Assembly: GCF_947172395.1 (NCBI RefSeq)
Contig: NC_069083.1
Coordinates: 17,826,501 to 17,890,500, forward strand
From: Bicyclus anynana
Taxonomy: Eukaryota; Arthropoda; Insecta; Lepidoptera; Nymphalidae
Reading direction: 5' to 3'
DNA length: 64,000 bases
Shown: in pieces, positions 22,144-33,505 of the stretch
Layout: every line of letters starts with the position of its first letter
How positions within the stretch are numbered: the first letter of the stretch is position 1
Notes under the pieces: generated by a model
Told to the model about the DNA's origin: nothing
Seen by the model: only the letters and a program-made list of their open reading frames with translations
The model's database searches: none
Position numbers and translations under genes: made by a program

Positions 22144-22929
22144 AGTAATATAAATAAAAAGTAAAAAGATCTATCGTCTGCGCTTGCCCTATTGGAATAA
22201 GTTTGAGCTCAGTGGGGTTGAGTGCGGTCTTAAATTTTTCCAAATGAAAAACAGTTCGGGAACGTTCACAAAAAATAAACGATAAAGAAATAGTAGAATC
22301 TCGCAACAGCTGGTGCGGTGTCGGCGCCGCGGGCAAAGTATTGCTTCGAAGTATTGCTTCGCCGCGGCCACGTCGATCAACTCGGGGAAAACGGTGGAAA
22401 ATCACGGAAATCTGGTATTTCCGTGATTTTCTATCTATAGACTATCATTTATTATTTCGTTTACAATGCTTTTGTCTACAAAAATATTTGAAGCATTTTT
22501 GAAATGGCGAATAGTTTCAGAGATATTTTTTTTTGTTTGGAAAATAAGTTTGCGTTGAGTTGGGTAGAATCTACCCAATCTGTTTAGAAACTTTTGCCTA
22601 ATTTTGTTATTAAAAAAAAAATGAAACAGTATATAATTTTCAATAATAAAAAAGTTTTTCTTTAAAAAACATAATCCTTGGGCCCAGGAACAAAATATTT
22701 ATTAATGGCCACACTGCTCAGATATTCTGATATTGACAGTAGGTATGTGATATTCGTAGCGAGTCGGACGAAATTATGAACTATGAATTATGAATGGTGA
22801 GGTTTTGCATCCGATAACAAAATATATATACTCCCTGAAAATTGTCCAAAAAAGTTGCCATTTCATTTTAAATATTATATATATTCTACAAAAATCGGGT
22901 TTTTGATAAAATAAGGGGCAATGTTTGTT
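22144..22929. other. Intergenic with a short perfect hairpin
   Basis: Arms GAAAATCACGGAAAT (22397-22411) and its complement (22417-22431) around CTGGT. Just upstream is GAAGTATTGCTTCG, also palindromic. No gene. Confidence 0.5.
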
Positions 22930-23126
22930 ATCAGATAAGAGTGTGTGTGTGAATTTATGTTTGTTCCTCCTTTGCACTGCGGCTACTGAAGCGATTTGGC
23001 TGAAATTTAAAATGGAAATATTTTTTTTTCTGGAAGTCTACTTTTCATTCCGGAAAAATCCATGATTCCATCAGGATTTGTGAAAAACTGAATTCCACGC
23101 GGACGAAGTCATGGGCGTCAGCTAGT
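22930..23126 (+). mobile_element. Helitron-like element, family H2
   Basis: TTTGTTCCTCCTTTGCACTG, GCTACTGAAGCGATTTGGC, GAAAAATCCATGATTCC, and a 3' end GGGCGTCAGCTAGT at 23113-23126. The 5' end is degraded. Confidence 0.75.
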
Positions 23127-23246
23127 ATAAAATAAAGATTTTTCAAATTTCCAGACAAATGTAGAACAAAAGTATCTACCTATAATAAAGTAATAATCCA
23201 GTCATCTTAGTAAGTTCACCTCGGAATTTGACATACCCTGCTACAT

Positions 23247-23481
23247 ATCACATTAATATTATAAAAGGCGAAAGTTTTTGTGTAAGTGTGAAAGTGTGTA
23301 AGTATGTTTGTTCCTCTATTACGCTTCGGGTACTGAAGCGATTTGGCTGAAATTTGGAATGGAAATAGATTTTACTCTGGATTAACACATAGGCTACTTT
23401 TCATCCCGAAAAAATCCATGATTCCCGCCGGATTTGTGAAAAACTGAATTCCAAGCGGACAAGTCGCATGCGTTCACTAGT
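23247..23481 (+). mobile_element. Helitron-like element, family H2, near full length
   Basis: Begins TCACATTAATATTATAAAAG and ends TTCACTAG followed by T. Interior GAAGCGATTTGGCTGAAATT and ATCCATGATTCCC. Lies about 120 bases from another copy of the same family in the same orientation. Confidence 0.8.
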
Positions 23482-24443
23482 TTTCTATAAACTTGTGTTT
23501 TGGCATTCTAAAAGTTGCCTCAAAATGAGCAAGTGAGCCTAATATGGGCTGATAATGATGATAATGTCATGAGTGCGAGAGTACATGATTTGCTTCAGAT
23601 TTAGCCATTAAAATAGACTGATTAAAATAGTGAAAACCACATACCTAAAGAGGTAATAACATCTCACTGTTTGCTGTAAGCAAACACGTATAACTAACTA
23701 CGTATCGTACTATCACTGAACAAATGAACGGCTGAGTGAAATGCAAATGAACCCGTGCACACACGGTCGCCAGTTCATTCACTCCATTCATTTGGCCAAC
23801 GTAGCGGGTAATGTAACGACCAGATTTTGTGGGCACTAGTTTGTCTGTGAGATTAATGTTAGTAATGGAGCGCCTGTGGACATTTCTCTCTAAAAATGGA
23901 CGCTGTGTACGCTTTCACGATCACAAACATAATCAATAAAAATTTAAATGTTTTTGGAATTTATTGGTGTTTCAAATGAGTCGATTTATATTTTGTTACT
24001 TAATTAGTTGGAGAATGAATATGGTTATTATATACAATTTATACATTTGAACATGCCTGCGGTAGTCAGACCTCATTTTATTAAGGCTGAATGTTTGTCA
24101 GCCTGGGTACCGTATATACTTATACCCACTATAAGTACCAGTGGCGAAGGATGAAATTTTGACGAAGGTAAGCCGTCCCCAAGAAAAGGAAATTCTACCG
24201 CTCGATACAGACTCCGGTTTCTCATACATACATATATATTAATTACAATAATTAATATGTATGTTTGAATTTTTAAAAGGCAAACCGGCGGGCCTGTATG
24301 GACTATTCGCCGCTGGTAAGTACACGCAAACACGCCTGAAATACGCTTGTACCTTTCATCTTTGTACAACCCAACACAAATCATCGCCAGAAAATAAAAG
24401 ATCTAGAAAGATGCCTTACTGATATTTTCATTTAATCTACATA
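23482..24443. other. Intergenic, no feature seen
   Basis: AAGTGAGCCTAATATGGGCTGATAATGATGATAATG at about 23530-23566 looks like the last bases of a SINE family A tail. Nothing else recognised. Confidence 0.5.
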
Positions 24444-24794
24444 CAGGGTGCTCGGGAGTATATTCCATAACTTCAAGGTGTTGACGAGCTCACTTATAGG
24501 AGTCAAACTGTATAACTAATATTTTTTTAACTAAAAATAAAAACTTTTTATGTTTTCATACAAAGTAATTTAAATAATTCTGACTGTCCATGTAACACAC
24601 GCCTTCTATCCTTGCATTTTATTAAAGTTCGGCTACGTCATAATTGTAAGGGGCTGCGTATAAGGGACACATTTTAAGATCTATTTACAAATTACTCCCA
24701 AAATATTAATTATGGAACACATCTTATTTGAACATTTTTAATTAATTTTCGGTAAAGAATATAACCCCAGAGAACTGGGAACCCCAGCATCCTG
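24444..24794. mobile_element. Mariner-like MITE with TA target duplication
   Basis: Left end CAGGGTGCTCGGG and right end CCCCAGCATCCTG are imperfect terminal inverted repeats, each bordered by TA (24442-24443 and 24795-24796). No transposase frame over the 351 bases. The TA duplication and CAGGGTG end fit Tc1/mariner elements. Confidence 0.75.
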
Positions 24795-24797
24795 TAT

Positions 24798-24972
24798 ATT
24801 TATATTATAAAGAGGTAAAGTTTGTGGTATAATCTCTGCATCTACTAAAAGGATTTGGATTTTTTACGACTAGAAAGCCACGTTATTTGTGAGTATTATA
24901 TGATATATATTATCCTCGTATTCTCACGAGAACGGGAACTATGCGGGCGAAACCGTGGGGCGTTGACTAGTA
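24798..24972 (+). mobile_element. Helitron-like element, diverged
   Basis: Starts TATATTTATATTATAAAGAGG and ends with AACGGGAACTATGCGGGCGAAACC then GTTGACTAGT. Directly beside the mariner-like MITE. Confidence 0.65.
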
Positions 24973-26800
24973 AAATATAAAATGAACCATTCAACGCCAC
25001 AAGCGTGATGTGAGCAAACATTTAACTTTAATAAAGTTATATTATGCGTTAATTTATAACGTTATAGCGTTATAAATTAACTATATATAATGCAGCAAAA
25101 AGCAATCAAATCTTAATTACTTCCAACGTAAGCCCTTACATCAGTTGCAAACACGTAGAATTCCCTAAGTACGCCACGATGGAGGGTCGTAAAGGAGCTA
25201 CGAATAGGGAAATATATAGAAGCTACACTTAACTTGTAACTTTGTAGTAGTAGTAGATAGTAGTGCTTTCTATTACTAAAGGTCGGCGGTCAGCTTTCTT
25301 TACTTTTCCTTGTCCATTATGAACACCTAATAACAATAGTTTTTTCACTACTCTTGCTCAAAAACACTGTCATATTACCACTCCACAGCGGGGCTAAACA
25401 AGCATATTAGCCTCTAGGGGCTAAAGTAATTTTGTTTTTTTAATTCTTGTCTGTTACGAGTACTAGCCAAGTACTATACAACGGAGGAGGTTTTATTCGA
25501 AAATAGAATCATTATAGGTAAGGCCCTGATTGTTTTGAAAAATAAATAAAAAAACTTTAAATTGGAATGAAATGCAGCGTTCTTGTCTGTGGAGTCTAGT
25601 GAGAATGGTGATCCTAATTTGGAGATGGATGAAATTTTCAATCTGTTACCATCAAAGTCGAGACGCATTTACTTAAATACTTACCTACGATACCTACGAA
25701 AAATTTAATAAGTGAAGAAAACTACAACGAATGGATTCACTTAAGAAAGGAGTTTTTTAAACTATTATCTCCCACGTTTACCTCATATATTCATTATTCA
25801 TCTTCAAAGTAGTCGGAAATTATGTTACTGGGTAAAAACATCTCCCTTAATATCCAAAATTGTAGACTTTGTACATTTAATTTTCAATTAAAATAAATCA
25901 TTGAATATTGTACTAAACTATTTTATTTTCTCGCAATCGTAGTAAAAAGCATAGTGTAACACGTGGGGCTAAACCCATTATAAACTCGGTTTCTATTTAG
26001 GCGGCCCTCGCCTTCGTCTCGGGCCCTAAAAATACCTCGTATATAATGTATTTTTAGCCCCTTGTATAACAATCTACTATTTACGGGCCAGAATATTTTT
26101 TTTTTCAGCTGTGCAAGCCAGTTCGAAATTTAAATGAAACCTTTGATAAGTTACCTCTTTTGTTGCCATGTTCCGGAGTAGATCTTTCCATTTTTAAATT
26201 ACACGACAAATATGATTTTACATAGTACTTTATTTGGCCGCTAAACACTACAGATATGGATTTTCATGCAACTATTGCCGGCCGCTGGTCGACCAGTACA
26301 GCAAGTTCGATTTATTTTGAAGAAGGTTGTCAAAAACATTTCAACATGTCAACACAGAAAATTAAACCAAACTGGGAAAATCTGCATTTGAAAAGCATCT
26401 AAAACATCTCTTAGGATTCTTTAATGAACACGTATGAAGTGCGCGCCACTGAATTGAACCAATTAGCATCATTATAATGACCACCAATATACGTGGTCAG
26501 TGGTCACATAATAATTATGTACTTTTTTTTGGTCGAACACTTGAGGTAATCTTGTCATATTAGGTCCAATTTTCTCCAATAATTTATTCACAATCAGGTT
26601 TCCATACATTTCCTTGTTCGTAGTAAAGGGGGGAATTATTTTTACTCCAGGATTCGGCAACTTGCCGACAAAGGGACATTAATTCAAATATTTACGTTTC
26701 GTACGAGCGCCGCCTTTGTGGAACTTTTGCCCGAGTTTGTAACGGCGTGCTATAACAATCTTCAAAAAACGTATGACGTCATTATCTACTATACATACCT
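24973..26800. other. Intergenic, no gene seen
   Basis: About 1.8 kb without recognised exons. A 14-base perfect hairpin at 25048-25081 (GTTAATTTATAACG arms). The end, 26800-26870, contains CTGTTGCCAAGTGATACGTCG, a half of the foldback MITE found at 46106. Confidence 0.5.
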
Positions 26801-26898
26801 CCCTCTGTTGCCAAGTGATACGTCGATTCTCTTTCTTCGATCGCAAACGCTTCGTAAGCTAGAAAAATGTATGGAAATGACAGATCTCGATCACGTGA

Positions 26899-27106
26899 TT
26901 TTTTTTTTATTCTTTACAAGTTAGCCCTTGACTACAATTTCACTGATGGTAAGTGACGATGCAGTCTAAGATGGAAGCGGGCTAACTTGTTAGAAGGAGA
27001 AATCAGACAAATTGGACCAATTGAGAAAACCTCGATTCGCACAGCCGGGGATCGTACCTAGCACCTCCGTCTTGTAACTGCGCATACAACTGCGCCACGG
27101 GGGGCA
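26899..27106 (-). mobile_element. SINE family B, internally deleted
   Basis: Tail side ACAAGTTAGCCCTTGACTAC at left, GATGGAAGCGGGCTAACTTG, then directly the head side (GAAAACCTCGATTCGCACAG, CCGGGGATCG, GCGCCACGGGG). The middle of the SINE, present in the 53468 copy, is absent. Confidence 0.8.
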
Positions 27107-27866
27107 TCGAATAAGTATAGTAGAAATTATACGCTAGTAGCTCTGCTATCGTCATGTGCCTATATTATAATGTTTTACCAACAGCCATGCTTCAGATCGG
27201 ATCACAGAGATGCTACTTGGAGGCAGAAAAAAGCAACCCATTAGTATTTTTCCGAACGATAATAGTGTATAATGAAATTATTATTTATGGATGCAGAAGA
27301 CTGCTCACAGTCTACTACAAGGTTTTGAAAACAGTAATAAAAGGACCATTACAAGATTAGCCAGGACATTTACGTAGCAAATGTTCTGTAACAATTTGAC
27401 TTTGCGAAAACTCCAAAAAGTAAATCCACTTGAAGCATTTCCAAACAGTTTCACATTAAGACGTCCGCTCGCTCAGTTTCAACGAAAGGTACCAACGTCT
27501 ACGTACCCACTTACGGAGTCTTACAGTGTACTGCAAAGTTTCCGTAATATTTCAACGGCATTTTAGTTTCAATTCGATCGGATTGAGAGCAATTTGTGCA
27601 AGTGCTTTAACCTCGGCCGACCTACATTTCGTTGCGCCAGGCGAAAGCTTATTTTGAACCATTTTAGATGGACTATAATAAACAAATCTGCTTTTTTGCA
27701 AGGGCTCGTTTATAATGGACTTGGCGATTGGAGATTTAACGCGCAGTTAAAATTATTACCGTTTCAGTTATTCTTTATGCTAGAGAAGTACTATTGCCAA
27801 AAAGGTTTTTTAGCTGGTTAGCACGTTCAAGTCTGAAAGAATTGCCGGCTTAATAACAGGCATTTA
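27107..27866. other. Intergenic, no feature seen
   Basis: Several short open frames but none with conserved motifs or splice context. Confidence 0.45.
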
Positions 27867-27867
27867 A

Positions 27868-28172
27868 AGCCGTGATAGCACATTGGACCTCTGCCTCCGA
27901 TTCCGCTGGGTGTGGGTTCGAATCCGGTCCGGGGCATGCACTTCTAACTTTTCAGTTGTGTGCATTTTAAGAAATTAAATATGCACACAGCTGACACGTG
28001 TCTCAATTGGTGAAGGGAAACATCGTGAGGAAACCTGCATAGCAGAAAATTTTCTTAATTCTCTGCGTGTGTGAAGTCTGCCAATTCGCATTGGGCCAGC
28101 GTGGTGGGTTATTGGGCTTAACTCCTATCATTCTGAGAGGAGACTCGAGCTCAGCAGTAAACCGAATAAAAG
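27868..28172 (+). mobile_element. SINE family A, near full length
   Basis: Head GCCGTGATAGCACATTGGAC, B box GGTTCGAATCC, GGTCCGGGGCATGCAC, body and TTCTGAGAGGAGACTCGAGC; 3' end AGCAGTAAACCGAATAAAAG with the (ATG)n tail replaced by AAAGG units. Confidence 0.87.
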
Positions 28173-28844
28173 GAATAAAAGGATAAACTTGCTATTGACA
28201 GTTTAAAGTCAGATTAGTATTTATACCTAATGATAGTTGCATTATTTAGAATATATTTACTAACTAATGATTATTCTTAGTATTTCTTCTCTTTTGTTTG
28301 TTAATTATTTTTGTTCTTAAATATTGTATTATGTAATAAAAACCAGTGCACAGTAAAACCAACTGTGGTTTGTGTTGCACTATGGTTAGGCTTAATTGAA
28401 ATGTGTTTTTGTTGAATAATAAATAAAAATAAATAAACAAATTAAACTTCAATTGTTCCAAAATATGCAGGATTTTCTTAACTGCAGCTTCTTGATTTCA
28501 GTCTACCAGTACAAATAGTAGTAATTGAACGGAAAAGCCTCATCTTGATTAGGTAAATAAGTTCCTTTGGAGAAAATAACTTTCCTTGGATCTGAACGTA
28601 GTCGAAATATGCTCATGAAGTTAAGGGTGACCATGGGTTCAAGGAAATGAGTAATGGACGAAACATGGAATTCAAATTCTATTTGAAAAGTCTGACAGAT
28701 TTACCCGTCTTCAAAATATGAAAGACATTTTCAGTTCGACGAGAATGTTTTTTTCGTAAATCTGCGTTTGTTTTAAGTCATGTATATAGTATGTCTTGTT
28801 TGCTATACGTATAAGAAAGGAAATACTAAATAATGTTACCTTCA
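28173..28844. other. Intergenic, no feature seen
   Basis: AT-rich, no element recognised. Confidence 0.45.
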
Positions 28845-28846
28845 TT

Positions 28847-29022
28847 TATAAATGCGAAAGGTCATCACGAAATCTCGAAAACCACTTGGTGCACAAAGAT
28901 GAAATTTGGCAGAGAGGTAGCTTACAGTTAGTGGACGTCCGCTATAAACAGTTTTTGAGAGGGCCGGATTAAAGAGGTCCAAAGGCGAAGGGTGGACGAA
29001 GTCGGGGGCGTCCGCCAGTATT
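28847..29022 (+). mobile_element. Helitron-like element, family H4
   Basis: CATTTATAAATGCGAAAGG start, AAAACCACTTGGTGC, ATGAAATTTGGCAGAGAGGT, AGTCGGGGGCGTCCGCCAGT end. The copy at 46304-46501 has the same order and ends GTCCGCTAGT. Confidence 0.7.
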
Positions 29023-30199
29023 ATACGAGATTAATATTTGTAAAATCCGACATAGCGACTTACAGCAAGTTGGTAAAATGGTGACGGGGTATGAAATTTA
29101 ATAGTTTTTGCACACTATTCTTGTGTTTATTTTCTAATTACAATGCGATTTGTAAGTATGAATGTGAAAGTTAGTTAAATAGTTAGTTTTTCATGCCCCA
29201 ATGAATGATATAATGATCTATACTAATTTTCAGATTTTAACCGCACTGTGAAGCCAGATAATTACTATTTTGCATAAATAGGACTATTCCGTAGAAGCTT
29301 GCGTGTAGATGGTTAACCTAATGTAGTCAATCAATCCCTGACTTGACAGGATCTTTATCAAAAGGAAAGTAATTAACTCTATTCCTAACTCCTGACATTT
29401 CATTCCTGCCCGAAGGCATCTAATCAAAACGACGGCTAATGTGATCGGAGAAAACATTTTAATCAAATTTATCCTTAAGGGACACTTCACACATGTTCGC
29501 TCCTGAAAAAAAGCTAACTTCCTCCCTTTTGTACGTCTCCTTATAGATTATTTTAGTAATATACTGACTAGTCATTCTATTTATTACCTAATGACGTATT
29601 TCCGGTGAGCTTTTTCTTATAATTTTGGTTTAAATTACATTATAAATAGTATCCATTGCAATGTAAATAGGTGCTTAGCGTACTGGTGTTTTTTCATTCG
29701 AATTTTATTACTTATATTTGTTGTATGTTTTTTTTTATTCTATCCAAAATTACGACTATAACATGTGATTATCCCTTCGTTACATAGTTTTATACATATG
29801 TTTCTATAACGATAGAAAAAAATCCATGTTAGACTACTCTAGAAGCATCTGACTCCATGGTGGCGAATGCATAGTTCTGCATACTTTGTCATGACTGAAG
29901 AAATATAGTTCTCTTCTATTATTAGTAACTGTGGGCCACAACGAACTGAAAAGTTAAAACTGACTAGTTTAATAATGCATATATTCGATGCATTATTTAA
30001 CTAAGTATCAAAGTCCACACGATTTAGTGTGAACGTACTCTTTTCTGTAATGAATTAGTTTAACAATATAGTCATGAGACTTTCAACCCTATAACAAATT
30101 GGTAAAGATTATAATCAAATGCCAGAGTTAAGCATAACGTGCATGTTGTATAAATTTGAGCAAGCAACTATACCAATGATAGTAACGCGTTATTTATTC
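29023..30199. other. Intergenic, no feature seen
   Basis: About 1.2 kb with no recognised element. A minus-strand frame at 29284-29490 has hydrophobic stretches but no motif or splice support. Confidence 0.4.
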
Positions 30200-30412
30200 A
30201 TTGATAAGTAAGACCTTGACTGCGATCTCATCTGATGTTAAGTGACGATGCAGTAAAAGATGGAAGCGGGTTTACTTAGAAGAAATACAACCTACAAGTT
30301 TATTTTATATCCACAGTCACACTTCTGACGGTTTCTACGCGGCATCATATCGGAACGATAAATCGTTTGACAGTACGTCTTTGACGGTTGAGTGGCAAAT
30401 ACCCACGGGAAA
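30200..30412 (-). mobile_element. SINE family B, decayed
   Basis: AGTAAGACCTTGACTGCGATC, GTGACGATGCAGTAAAAGATGG, GGTTTCTACGCGGCATCATA, CGATAAATCGTTTGACAGTA in the right order on the minus strand. Head lost. Confidence 0.7.
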
Positions 30413-30511
30413 TGTCTGCTAAGTACCACCATACCTGAACAAATTTAAAAAATACGAAATAGGATTTCGTATTATTATTCGTATATATTCGTATTTTCTA
30501 AATTAGTAAGT

Positions 30512-30580
30512 TGTGTTTTATAAAAGTAGGTCTTGGGTTGGACTGGGAATCCAACCCAGGACCTACTTTTTTAAAACACA
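30512..30580. repeat. Hairpin with 31-base arms
   Basis: Arms 30512-30542 and 30550-30580 differ at two positions and enclose a 7-base loop. The centre, TTGGGTTGGACTGGGAATCC, resembles a SINE B box inverted on itself, so it may be two SINE head pieces in opposite orientation. Confidence 0.75.
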
Positions 30581-30704
30581 GTATTGATTACTGCATCAAA
30601 AAGGTCGTCAAATCACTGGCAGAGATCTCTTATGTCTATCTATCTTTTGAGTGTGACTAATATTGGTACTAAATAAATAAATAAATAATACCATTGCTAT
30701 AAAG

Positions 30705-30892
30705 AACCTCAATAGCTCAGCGGTAAAAGCAGTTTTACTCATCACCGAGGGATGGTGGTGTGATCCCCGCCCCGTTGGTCTATTGTCTTATCCACTCCTA
30801 ATACAGTCTTTCCCGACTAGTACACCCAGCATTGGGAATATTGTTCATATTTAAAAGATACGGCAAATATTCTTAAAAAAACAAAGAAATTT
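30705..30892 (+). mobile_element. SINE family C
   Basis: Head CCTCAATAGCTCAGCGGTAA (A box), B-box region GGTGTGATCCCCGCCCC, body CCACTCCTAATACAGTCTTT and end TTAAAAGATACGGCAAATATTC. Family comparison: 33933 and 3385. Confidence 0.75.
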
Positions 30893-31131
30893 CCGAAATA
30901 GGTCAGTCCAGGAACTGAACTCTATCCCTCAAACCTGCACCATGCTGTGCTAGACGAGCCTATAAATATGCCTCTAAGCCAAGCGCTAACAAAAGTGCCC
31001 TTCACCAAGAAACATTACTCTAAGCCACTTACGGCTCGACGAGGCACACGCGACTCGTAAAAACTAAGCACAGTGTTCATGTTTGTGTTCGTCATGAACA
31101 ATTTGTTCACGTTTTTATCAACTTCTTTTTA

Positions 31132-31758
31132 CTACTGAATTTCTTGTTAGAGAAACTCGATTGTTTTTTCATCACGACCAAAACCGTATATACTCGTAAT
31201 CAAAGTTTTTGTACTATTTGATTTCTTGTTAGAAAAACTGTTTTTTCATGCTGATCAGGACCGTATATACTGGTAATCAAAGTTTTTGTACTATTTGAAT
31301 ATAAAATATCATTGCTCGTAACGTATCATAAGTGCCAGCGTAGGTACTATATTCGTTATCAACCCATATTCAGCTTACTGCTGAGCTCGAGTCTCCTCTC
31401 AGAATGAGAGGGGTTAGGCCAATAGTCCACCACGCTGGCCCAATGCGGATAGGCAGACTTTACACACGCAGAGAATTAACAAAATTCTCAGGTATGCAGG
31501 TTTCCTCACGATGTTTTCCTTCACCGTTCGAACGTGATGTTTCATTTCTTAAAATGCACACAACTGAAAAGTTAGAGGTGCATGCCCGGACCGGATTAGA
31601 ACCCACTTCCGGAATCGGAGGTAGAGGTCATATCCACTGGGCTATCTCGCCTTTCACCAGAACCGTATATACTCGTAATCAAAGTTTTTGTACTATTTAA
31701 ATATAAAATATCATTGCTCGTAACGTATCAGTGCCAGCGTAGGTACTATATGCTTGGT
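31132..31758. repeat. Tandem repeat array interrupted by a SINE
   Basis: The unit ACCGTATATACTCGTAATCA plus AAGTTTTTGTACTATTT occurs at about 31180, 31258 and 31665. The first two units also share TTTCTTGTTAGA. The flanking AATATAAAATATCATTGCTC and GTGCCAGCGTAGGTACTATA occur on both sides of the SINE (31297-31350 and 31700-31751). Confidence 0.8.
31358..31652 (-). mobile_element. SINE family A inside the tandem array
   Basis: Full order on the minus strand from the head (GGGCTATCTCGCC at right) to CATATTCAGCTTACTGCTG at left. A few bases are missing at the B-box side (ACCCACTTCCGGAATCGG). The (ATG)n tail is short (GTTATCAACCC). Confidence 0.85.
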
Positions 31759-31965
31759 CAAAGTTCAAAAGTCAACTTTGAATAAGGCTTAGTTAAGCCT
31801 CATTAAAAATTGAGTTTTGGTTGACGTTTTAATAAAAGTTTTAAAACGTCAACCAGAGTTTCAAATCGATGGAAGAGTCTTAAAAAATAGTCAAACTTGA
31901 CGTTTTAAAATTTTTTTAGTCAAACTTGGTGTTTTAAAACGTCATGTTTGACTATTTTTGTACAC
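31759..31965. repeat. Pair of hairpins rich in GTCAAAC/GACGTTTTAA
   Basis: First hairpin: 15-base perfect arms at 31818-31832 and 31841-31855. Second: 28-base arms at 31883-31910 and 31932-31959 with one mismatch. Both carry TTGACGTTTTAA. The motif TAGTCAAACTTG is also repeated directly inside the second loop. Confidence 0.8.
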
Positions 31966-32051
31966 TCTATCAGCGATTCGGAAGACACATTTTGTTATAC
32001 TTGTGGTAAATAGAAAGAGGAAGTCGCGGTTAGTAGTACGTATTCGTACAT

Positions 32052-32288
32052 TATTCTTTATAAGTTAGCCCTTGACTACAAACTCACCAAATGGTAAGTA
32101 ATTATGTACCTTATCTAAGATGGAAGCGGGCTAACTCGTTAAGTGTGGATAGGTTAGGATAGTAACTAGCCACGACCGAAGCCAGACCTGGACCAAATAA
32201 GAAGATCCGGGGATCGAACCCAGGACCACCGTCTTGTAAAAAATTGTCTTAAAAATATGTCACGCATACCACTGCGCCGCGGAGGTCA
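32052..32288 (-). mobile_element. SINE family B
   Basis: Tail AAGTTAGCCCTTGACTACAA at left, AGATGGAAGCGGGCTAACTC, then head (CGGGGATCGAACCCAGGACC, ATACCACTGCGCCGCGGAGG). Central part deleted; about 20 extra bases inserted between B and A box. Confidence 0.82.
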
Positions 32289-32689
32289 TCAAAATTATTA
32301 ATGTTTGACATATTCATGATTCAAACATATTGCAGAATGCTATTATCAAAAAACATAACCTTCCTTCGGTAGAGGGTAAAATCACGATAAAAATGAGTAA
32401 AACTCTCCTCCATTTTAAAAGTCAGTTAAATAAATGCTTCAATTAGTATTTCGTTTGAAAAATGTGTGTCCTGAAGTCACTTTGGTGCCATAAAGTATGT
32501 CTCTCGTTATAGCAATTAAAAACTTTTCGGCTTTCCCAAAAAAAAAATATGCAGACATAAAAAGTTTGTGCTAAGGTCATGAGCTGAAATCACAGAGGGG
32601 TTGTAAATATTTTGGAAAGTTCACATTTTTAATGTTAAAACATGACTTTATTATTTGTTCTTACATGGCATAATTTAGTGAGACGAATG
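32289..32689. other. Intergenic, no feature seen
   Basis: Nothing recognised. Confidence 0.4.
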
Positions 32690-32770
32690 TCTTAACAAGA
32701 GACCCCTATCCAGAAGCACCTTGCATCCAACCTACAAGTGCTTTGCTGTTACTTTTGACTCACCAGAAGT
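32690..32770 (-). pseudogene. Fragment of RLE-like LINE ORF
   Basis: The minus strand reads VGCKVLLDRGLLLRH after a stop, matching VGCKVLLDRGLYSRRN in the longer fragment at 37915-38490. Plus strand: GACCCCTATCCAGAAGCACC, GCATCCAACCTACAAGTGC. Very short. Confidence 0.5.
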
Positions 32771-33169
32771 AAAGCAAGATTTTTCACTGGCTCTTTAAGT
32801 TACTTTGGTCTGGGAGTGTCATTTGAAAAGCATAAAGATACTCACCTAAAAATAACCACTCGTTTTGGATACTGATAATATAAATTCGAATGTTTTGGAT
32901 GTCATTTTATACAAGTCTTGACTTTTCTTTACTTTGTTGAAATAAAAATTTTATATTAAAATTGCGCATCAGCCCTTAGATGCCTTAAGCTCATAACACA
33001 CATATCAATTCTAAAAGTGATAACGCCTCGCCTTGACTTCAACCAGGCAAAGAATCGGCGACCGCAGGTTGACGGCTCCAAGCTCTAAGTGTGTGGTAAG
33101 GTCCTTAGTTTTAGACATATTTAAGATGATGACGTAATGAAAGATGACATGAATTTAGGGCAGAAAAAG

Positions 33170-33175
33170 TTTATT
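33170..33175 (-). promoter_or_regulatory. Polyadenylation signal AATAAA of the receptor gene
   Basis: The minus strand reads GCAATAAACTTTTTCTG, 167 nt past the receptor stop codon. The spacing suits a short 3' untranslated region. Confidence 0.6.
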
Positions 33176-33341
33176 GCAAATCCCAAGATAAGCCATACAA
33201 ACAACAATCACAGAATACAAAGTATCACACAGCTTGCAAAGACAGGCTTAATGCTTTTAGAGAACATTTACAAGACTTGTCTTTGTCCTTTCTTTTTCTT
33301 CCAAGATGAAAGAAGAATTATTTTAAGCATAACATTCTTGC

Positions 33342-33505
33342 CTATGTAACATGTTCGAATAGCAACATGGAGTAAGTGATTATAGCATATGTTAGGGAGA
33401 CCAGAGTAGGATACTCCAGTCTATAGAAGTTGACTGCAGTGAAATTGATAGGTCTTGTGATAACGAGCCGCCTCAGTTCTTTCAGCTTTCTGCGTACTTC
33501 CATGT
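33342..33505 (-). CDS. Gustatory receptor exon 4 (C-terminus)
   Basis: Follows AACTCCACAG; two bases complete the split codon (N364). It encodes MEVRRKLKELRRLVITRP, INFTAVNFYRLEYPTLV, then SLTYAIITYSMLLFEHVT and stop TAG at 33344-33342. The RPINFTA part followed by the last membrane segment is the usual layout of the family's C-terminus. Confidence 0.88.

Noticed and set aside
29284..29490. Candidate hydrophobic exon for the receptor gene
   Set aside because: The true last exon with correct phase and stop is at 33342-33505; this frame has no matching splice site or signature.
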